Source: Comamonadaceae bacterium (GTDB lineage: Bacteria; Pseudomonadota; Gammaproteobacteria; Burkholderiales; Burkholderiaceae_C). From it: a stretch of DNA of 9,455 nt. A model generated the notes under the pieces. The model was not told the DNA's origin. It saw nothing but the letters and a program-made list of their open reading frames with translations, and ran no database searches. The position numbers and the translations under genes are program-made. The stretch's first letter is position 1; every line of letters begins with the position of its first letter. Shown here in pieces: positions 5,734 to 9,455 of the stretch. The stretch is taken from assembly GCA_947460165.1 (NCBI GenBank), contig CANHKH010000095.1, forward strand, positions 1-9,455, read 5' to 3'.

Positions 5734-6276
5734 ATGAAAATCAGTGAACACTGCGTGGTGGGGCTCACCTGGGTGATGAAAGACACCTTGGGTGAAGTGC
5801 TCGACGAATTGGACGAGCCCATCGAATTTTTAGTCGGCGGCCATGACCTGCTGGCCAGCATAGACAAAGCCTTGCAAGGCCACGAGGTGGGCGCCAAAGT
5901 GGATTTGCACCTGGAGCCCGAAGAGGCTTTTGGCGATTACGACGAAAACCTGGTGTTTCTTGAGCTGCGCAGCCTGTTTCCGGCCGAACTCGAAGAAGGC
6001 ATGATTTACGATGGCCACAGCCTGCCGGCCGGCGCCAGCAGCGACCCTTCGCCAGATTTGATGTACACCGTGACCGACATCTACCCTGAGCACGTGGTGC
6101 TGGACGGCAACCACCCCTTGGCCGGCATTGCCATTCGCCTGCACATCCAAGTGGCTTCGGTGCGCGCCGCCACCCCAGAAGAGTCAGAGCAAGGGTCTTT
6201 GGGGACAGGGTTTTTCAAACTCGAATCGTCCATGAACTTGACCGATGCGGGCAGCCCTGGCCCAACCCTGCACTGA
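5734..6276 (+). CDS. SlyD-like FKBP-type peptidyl-prolyl cis-trans isomerase
   Basis: The 180-residue product has the SlyD layout. FKBP strands come first (VVGLTWVMKD, then EFLVGGHDLLASIDKALQGHEVGAK at about 31-55). The join to the insert-in-flap domain is AFGDYDENLV (65-74), and the insert (about 75-120) is followed by HVVLDGNHPLAGIAIRLHIQV (120-140), which returns to the FKBP fold. SlyD proteins are cytosolic prolyl isomerases and chaperones that can associate with the ribosome. Unlike E. coli SlyD, the tail after residue 145 has no His/Cys-rich nickel-binding segment, so a metallochaperone role is unlikely. ATG 5734 is where homology begins; upstream in-frame ATGs lie inside roxA. The gene is divergent from roxA and convergent with dut, with 6 nt between stops. 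It may be annotated slyD in relatives. Confidence 0.88.
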   Translation: MKISEHCVVGLTWVMKDTLGEVLDELDEPIEFLVGGHDLLASIDKALQGHEVGAKVDLHLEPEEAFGDYDENLVFLELRSLFPAELEEGMIYDGHSLPAGASSDPSPDLMYTVTDIYPEHVVLDGNHPLAGIAIRLHIQVASVRAATPEESEQGSLGTGFFKLESSMNLTDAGSPGPTLH

Positions 6277-6291
6277 AACGCTTCAGTTTTT
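6272..6291 (+). terminator. Weak hairpin spanning the slyD-like and dut stop codons
   Basis: ACTGAA (6272-6277) and TTCAGT (6282-6287) form a 6-bp stem with a 4-nt loop, followed by T through 6291. The left arm contains the slyD-like TGA and the right arm contains the - strand TGA of dut. It could terminate the + strand transcript, though only two pairs are G-C. There is no T-run in the - direction. Confidence 0.4.
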
Positions 6292-6729
6292 CCCAGTGGA
6301 GCCGTAGCCGCCCTCCCCGCGCTGGGAGGCTTCAAACTCGCTCACCACATTGAACGTGGCCTGCACCACGGGCACGATGACCAGTTGGGCAATGCGCTCC
6401 ATGGGCTCTATGGTGAAGGCCGTGGTGCTGCGGTTCCAGGCGCTGACCATGAGCTGGCCCTGGTAGTCGCTGTCAATCAGCCCCACCAAGTTCCCCAGCA
6501 CGATGCCGTGCTTGTGGCCCAGGCCTGAGCGCGGCAAGATCAGGGCCGCAAAGCGCGGGTCTTGCAAGTAAATGGCCATGCCCGTGGGCACCAGTTGCCA
6601 GGCGTTGGGCGCCAGAGTCAAGGGCTCTTGCAGGCAGGCCCGCAAGTCCAGGCCGGCGCTGCCTGGGGTGGCGTAGCTGGGCAAGTTGCCCTGCAGCCGG
6701 GGGTCCAAAATTTTGACGTCGATGTTCAT
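6283..6729 (-). CDS. dut: Deoxyuridine 5'-triphosphate nucleotidohydrolase (dUTPase)
   Basis: Dut hydrolyses dUTP to dUMP and pyrophosphate, keeping uracil out of DNA and supplying dUMP for dTMP synthesis. The 148-residue product is a full trimeric dUTPase with all five motifs in order: PGSAGLDLRA (22-31), PRSGLGHKHG (66-75), GLIDSDYQGQ (83-92, with the catalytic Asp D86), ERIAQLVIVPV (111-121) and RGEGGYGSTG (137-146). It is very close in sequence to the E. coli enzyme; motif 5 has Tyr in the stacking position usually held by Phe, which should be tolerated. The gene starts 15 nt after the coaBC stop, the usual dfp-dut pairing, and has no Shine-Dalgarno. A -10-like CTCAAT ending 6 nt before the ATG suggests a possible transcript of its own. 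Confidence 0.96.
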   Translation of the reverse strand: MNIDVKILDPRLQGNLPSYATPGSAGLDLRACLQEPLTLAPNAWQLVPTGMAIYLQDPRFAALILPRSGLGHKHGIVLGNLVGLIDSDYQGQLMVSAWNRSTTAFTIEPMERIAQLVIVPVVQATFNVVSEFEASQRGEGGYGSTGKN

Positions 6730-6735
6730 GGCGGG

Positions 6736-6741
6736 ATTGAG
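6736..6741 (-). promoter_or_regulatory. Possible leaderless -10 element for dut
   Basis: CTCAAT on the - strand lies in the 15-nt gap between coaBC and dut and ends exactly 6 nt before the dut ATG. The match to TATAAT is only moderate and no -35 is apparent; the geometry is the main argument. Confidence 0.28.
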
Positions 6742-6744
6742 AAA

Positions 6745-8013
6745 TCAGGAATTCAGGCGCTGTGCAATGCGCTCTATCAGTTGCGCGGCCAGCACTGTTT
6801 TGGGCGCTTGCGGCAAGGCCTCGCAGCTGTGCTCGTCCACCAGCAGCAGCGCATTGTCATCGCGGCCAAAGGTGGCCGGGCCAATGTTGCCCACCAAGAG
6901 CGGCACCCCCTTGCGCAGCCGCTTGGCCTGGGCGTGGGCCTGCAGATCGTGGCTTTCGGCCGCAAAACCCACGCAAAACAAGGCCCCGCTTTGCGCCCGG
7001 CCCGAGCGCGCCAAGCTGGCCAAAATGTCGGTGTTTTCCACAAAGTGAAAGTCGGGCGTGGCGCCGCTGGCGTCTTTTTTGATTTTTTGCGTGGCCGCCT
7101 GCGCAGGCCGCCAATCGGCCACAGCCGCCGCCGCGATGAACACGCTGGCCACTTGCGCCAATGGCTGCACCGCCTGCCACATGTGCTCGGCCGACTGCAC
7201 GTTCACGCGCTGCACCCCACGCGGGGTGGCCAAGCCCACGGGGCCGGCCACCAAGCTGACTTGGGCGCCCGCCCGCCAGGCTGCTTGGGCAATCGCAAAA
7301 CCCATTTTCCCGCTGGACAAATTGGTGATGCCGCGCACCGGGTCCAAGGCCTCGTAGGTGGGGCCGGCGGTCACCAGCACATGCTGGCCGGCCAGCAGTT
7401 TGGGCGTGAAAAAGGCTTCCAGCTCTTCCAGCAGTTCATCGGCTTCGAGCATGCGGCCATCGCCGGTTTCGCCGCAGGCCTGCTCGCCCGTGCCCACGCC
7501 GAGCACGGTGGCGCCGTCGGCGCTCAGCTGCGCCATGTTGCGCTGGGTGGCGGGGTGGGCGAACATTTCGCGGTTCATGGCGGGCGCCAGAATCAGCGGC
7601 ACCTGGGCCAGGGGCCTGGCCAAGCACATCAGACTGAGCAGCTCGTCGGCCCCACCGTGCAGCAGCTTGGCCATGAAGTCGGCACTGGCCGGCGCCACCA
7701 CAATGGCATCGGCCTCGCGCGACAAATTGATGTGCGCCATGTTGTTGCCCTCGCGCGCATCCCACTGGCTGGTGTAGACAGGCCGGCCGCTCAGGGCCTG
7801 CATGGTCACCGGCGTGATGAAGTGGGCAGCGGCCTCGGTCATGACCACTTGCACGCTGGCGCCGGCCTTGACCAAGGCGCGGCACAGCTCGGCGGCCTTG
7901 TAGGAGGCGATGCCGCCCGACAAGCCCAGCACAAGGTGCTTGCCAGCCAGTGGGGATGGCCCTTGGGGTAACGAAGTGCCGGCCAGGGCGTCGGCATTTG
8001 GGATTGAACTCAT
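6745..8013 (-). CDS. coaBC: Bifunctional phosphopantothenoylcysteine decarboxylase / phosphopantothenate-cysteine ligase
   Basis: CoaBC (Dfp) ligates cysteine to 4'-phosphopantothenate using CTP and then decarboxylates the product, two steps of coenzyme A synthesis. The 422-residue product has the N-terminal flavin-dependent CoaC domain (about 25-200): GLSGGIASYKAAEL, catalytic H94 (NNMAHI), APAMN with N147 and GEQACGETGDGRM with C180. The CoaB domain follows (about 208-420): VLVTAGPTYEALDPVR, TNLSSGKMG, AAAVADWRP, KIKK with K313 as the likely catalytic lysine, GFAAES and NIGPATFG. ATG 8013 leaves a 25-residue lead-in; longer in-frame extensions would run into the pyrG leader and are not conserved-looking. 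No Shine-Dalgarno is present. It is divergent from pyrG across 105 nt and upstream of dut. CoaB uses CTP, the product of PyrG. Confidence 0.95.
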   Translation of the reverse strand: MSSIPNADALAGTSLPQGPSPLAGKHLVLGLSGGIASYKAAELCRALVKAGASVQVVMTEAAAHFITPVTMQALSGRPVYTSQWDAREGNNMAHINLSREADAIVVAPASADFMAKLLHGGADELLSLMCLARPLAQVPLILAPAMNREMFAHPATQRNMAQLSADGATVLGVGTGEQACGETGDGRMLEADELLEELEAFFTPKLLAGQHVLVTAGPTYEALDPVRGITNLSSGKMGFAIAQAAWRAGAQVSLVAGPVGLATPRGVQRVNVQSAEHMWQAVQPLAQVASVFIAAAAVADWRPAQAATQKIKKDASGATPDFHFVENTDILASLARSGRAQSGALFCVGFAAESHDLQAHAQAKRLRKGVPLLVGNIGPATFGRDDNALLLVDEHSCEALPQAPKTVLAAQLIERIAQRLNS

Positions 8014-8019
8014 GCGCGC

Positions 8020-8025
8020 AATGTA
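8020..8025 (-). promoter_or_regulatory. Possible leaderless -10 element for coaBC
   Basis: On the - strand TACATT (8025-8020; 4 of 6 matches to TATAAT) ends exactly 6 nt before the ATG at 8013. No Shine-Dalgarno and no good -35 are visible. It is the weakest of the five similar arrangements. Confidence 0.28.
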
Positions 8026-8070
8026 CAAGATTGGCCGCCATGACCGGCCGGGCGCGCAGATGGCGGCCCT

Positions 8071-8087
8071 TATAATCTGAATTTCCC
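8071..8087 (+). promoter_or_regulatory. pyrG promoter: perfect -10 and pyrimidine start-site window
   Basis: TATAAT at 8071-8076 is a perfect -10. The usual initiation window, 6 to 11 nt further on, is TTTCCC (8082-8087), with no purine. No recognisable -35 lies 16-18 nt upstream. Starting with U or C would make initiation sensitive to UTP or CTP levels, which is plausible for a CTP synthase gene. Confidence 0.6.
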
Positions 8088-8090
8088 ACC

Positions 8091-8112
8091 AAGGAACTGC
8101 CATGCGTTCCTT
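8091..8112 (+). promoter_or_regulatory. Hairpin sequestering the Shine-Dalgarno in the pyrG leader
   Basis: AAGGAAC (8091-8097) and GTTCCTT (8106-8112) are perfect 7-bp complements around an 8-nt loop; the inner GC and GC could add two pairs. The left arm contains the only Shine-Dalgarno (AAGGA) in the leader and the loop contains the leader-peptide ATG. UUCC at 8083-8086 could pair with the same GGAA, giving a competing structure. Confidence 0.5.
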
Positions 8113-8122
8113 TCTGACATGA
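8102..8122 (+). CDS. Putative 6-residue leader peptide (MRSFLT) upstream of pyrG
   Basis: ATG 8102 opens a six-codon frame, MRSFLT, ending in TGA at 8120-8122, which overlaps the pyrG ATG (8119-8121) as ATGA. AAGGA at 8091-8095 lies 6 nt before this ATG, ideal spacing, but 23 nt before the pyrG ATG, which is too far for direct use. Translation of the leader followed by re-initiation at pyrG is a reasonable inference; the frame is too short for any coding statistic. Confidence 0.4.
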   Translation: MRSFLT

Positions 8123-9455
8123 CCAAATTTGTCTTCGTGACCGGCGGTGTGGTGTCTTCCCTGGGCAAGGGAATCGCCTCCGCCTCTTTGGCCGCCATCC
8201 TTGAATCGCGGGGCCTCAAAGTCACCCTCATCAAGCTGGACCCGTACATCAACGTGGACCCTGGCACCATGTCACCGTTTCAGCACGGCGAGGTGTTTGT
8301 CACCGACGACGGCGCCGAAACCGACCTGGACCTCGGCCACTATGAGCGTTTCATTGAAACGCGCATGCGCCGCAGCAACAACTTCACCACCGGCCAAATC
8401 TACAAAAGCGTGCTTGAAAAAGAGCGCCGTGGCGACTACCTGGGCAAGACGGTGCAGGTGATCCCGCACATCACCAACGAAATTCAAGAATTCATCATGC
8501 GTGGCGCAGGCTATGGACTGCCTGACGCGGTGGACGTGGCGATTGTGGAAATTGGCGGCACGGTCGGCGACATCGAGTCCCTGCCCTTCCTGGAGGCGGT
8601 GCGCCAAATGAGCCTCAAGCTGGGGCCCAACAACACGGCTTTCGTGCACCTGTCCTATGTGCCCTGGATCGCGGCTGCCGGCGAGCTCAAAACCAAACCC
8701 ACGCAGCACACGGCCAAGCAACTGCGCGAAATTGGCATCCAAGCCGATGTGCTGCTGTGCCGCGCCGACCGCCGCATTCCCAACGAAGAGCGCGCCAAAA
8801 TTTCGCTGTTTTCCAATGTGCCCGAATGGGGCGTGATCTCCATGTGGGACGTGGACACCATCTACAAGGTGCCGCGCATGCTGCACGAGCAAGGGCTGGA
8901 CGGCCTGATCTGCGACAAGCTGCGCCTGAACACCCCACCGGCCAACCTCGCCCGCTGGGACCAGCTGGTGCACGAGACCGAGCACCCCCAACAAGAAATT
9001 CGCTTGGCCATGGTCGGCAAGTACGTGGACCTGTCAGACAGCTACAAATCACTCAACGAGGCCATACGCCACGCTGGCATGAAAAACCATGCCAAGGTGC
9101 ACATTGAGTACCTGGACTCCGAGCTGCTGACGCCGGACAACGTGTCGCAATTGGCAAAGTACGATGCGATTTTGGTGCCCGGAGGCTTTGGCAAGCGCGG
9201 CATTGAAGGCAAGATTTGCGCGGCCCGCTTTGCCCGTGAAAACAAAGTGCCTTACCTGGGCATTTGCCTGGGCATGCAAGTGGCCACCATCGAATTTGCC
9301 CGCCATGTGGCCGGCCTAGACCATGCCAATTCCACCGAGTTTGAGCCCGACAGCCCACACCCGGTGATTGCGCTGATCACCGAGTGGAAAGACGCCGACG
9401 GCAGCATCAAGACCCGCAACGAAAAGTCAGACCTGGGCGGCACCATGCGCTTGGG
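8119..9455 (+). CDS. pyrG: CTP synthase, C-terminal end outside window
   Basis: PyrG converts UTP to CTP with ATP and glutamine. The visible 445 residues match it from the first codon. The amidoligase domain starts FVFVTGGVVSSLGKGIA with K17, then has DPYINVDPGTMSPFQHGEVF, DDGAETDLDLGHYERF and EIGGTVGDIES (from E144). The glutaminase domain begins about residue 295 (IRLAMVGKYVDLSDSYKSL), with the oxyanion loop PGGFGKRG near 355 and nucleophile C383 in GICLGMQ. About 100 residues, including the catalytic His and Glu of the glutaminase triad, lie beyond the right edge. No stop interrupts the frame. The ATG lacks a usable Shine-Dalgarno of its own and overlaps the stop of a 6-codon leader frame, so translation is probably coupled. 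It is divergent from coaBC. Confidence 0.97.
   Translation, partial: MTKFVFVTGGVVSSLGKGIASASLAAILESRGLKVTLIKLDPYINVDPGTMSPFQHGEVFVTDDGAETDLDLGHYERFIETRMRRSNNFTTGQIYKSVLEKERRGDYLGKTVQVIPHITNEIQEFIMRGAGYGLPDAVDVAIVEIGGTVGDIESLPFLEAVRQMSLKLGPNNTAFVHLSYVPWIAAAGELKTKPTQHTAKQLREIGIQADVLLCRADRRIPNEERAKISLFSNVPEWGVISMWDVDTIYKVPRMLHEQGLDGLICDKLRLNTPPANLARWDQLVHETEHPQQEIRLAMVGKYVDLSDSYKSLNEAIRHAGMKNHAKVHIEYLDSELLTPDNVSQLAKYDAILVPGGFGKRGIEGKICAARFARENKVPYLGICLGMQVATIEFARHVAGLDHANSTEFEPDSPHPVIALITEWKDADGSIKTRNEKSDLGGTMRL

Noticed and set aside
6562..7971. 469-codon open frame on the + strand opposite dut and coaBC
   Set aside because: It lies antisense to two clear enzymes, and its translation is His/Gly/Gln/Arg-rich low-complexity text with no domain. 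Long antisense frames are typical of GC-rich codon use.
8014..8103. Upstream extension of CoaBC to ATG 8103
   Set aside because: It would cross the pyrG promoter and leader and adds no family sequence; ATG 8013 gives the usual length.
1..9455. Mobile element, defence system or prophage cargo
   Set aside because: All recognisable genes are core metabolic, envelope or ribosome-related genes with even base composition; no integrase, transposase, toxin-antitoxin pair or attachment-site repeat was seen.

Overview
The window is a gene-dense, GC-rich piece of chromosome with housekeeping gene content. DapA, BamC, RoxA (ribosomal protein L16 hydroxylase), Dut, CoaBC and PyrG all read as beta-proteobacterial proteins. 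The gene neighbourhoods (dapA-bamC-MBL hydrolase, coaBC-dut, pyrG), the 46-residue membrane protein and the Ala/Pro-rich 'GKKEAAPAPAP' lipoprotein point to Burkholderiales, most likely Comamonadaceae (Limnohabitans/Rhodoferax/Hydrogenophaga type). The family assignment is inference from protein character and was not checked by a search. No rRNA, tRNA, CRISPR array, insertion sequence or prophage gene is visible, and no gap between genes exceeds about 170 bases.

Layout. 1-1109 (+): the C-terminus of an MFS transporter, a 46-aa membrane protein, and a class I SAM methyltransferase overlapping it by 16 nt. 1211-4049 (+): an apparent operon of dapA (lysine/diaminopimelate synthesis), bamC (outer-membrane assembly lipoprotein) and a YycJ-like metallo-beta-lactamase-fold hydrolase, closed by a strong bidirectional terminator at 4088-4114. 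4133-5719 (-): a small Ala/Pro-rich lipoprotein, and upstream of it roxA. 5734-6276 (+): a SlyD-like FKBP isomerase, divergent from roxA with only 14 nt between the start codons. 6283-8013 (-): coaBC followed by dut, convergent with the slyD-like gene. 8119-9455 (+): pyrG, running off the right edge.

The genes serve cell-wall precursor supply and envelope assembly (dapA, bamC), coenzyme A synthesis (coaBC), nucleotide metabolism (dut, pyrG) and ribosome or protein folding support (roxA, slyD-like).

The gene complement is ordinary; the unexplained signal is in the start regions. (1) Four genes (46-aa protein, roxA, slyD-like, dut), and less clearly coaBC, have a -10-like hexamer ending exactly 6 nt before the ATG and no Shine-Dalgarno sequence. 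This is the geometry expected of leaderless transcripts. In the roxA/slyD gap a single 8-bp palindrome supplies both hexamers in mirror image. (2) pyrG has a perfect TATAAT followed by an all-pyrimidine start-site window. Its only Shine-Dalgarno sequence is positioned for a 6-codon leader peptide whose stop overlaps the pyrG ATG, and that Shine-Dalgarno lies in a perfect 7-bp inverted repeat. This resembles the logic of nucleotide-sensing pyr gene leaders, but for CTP synthase. Both are hypotheses from sequence alone.
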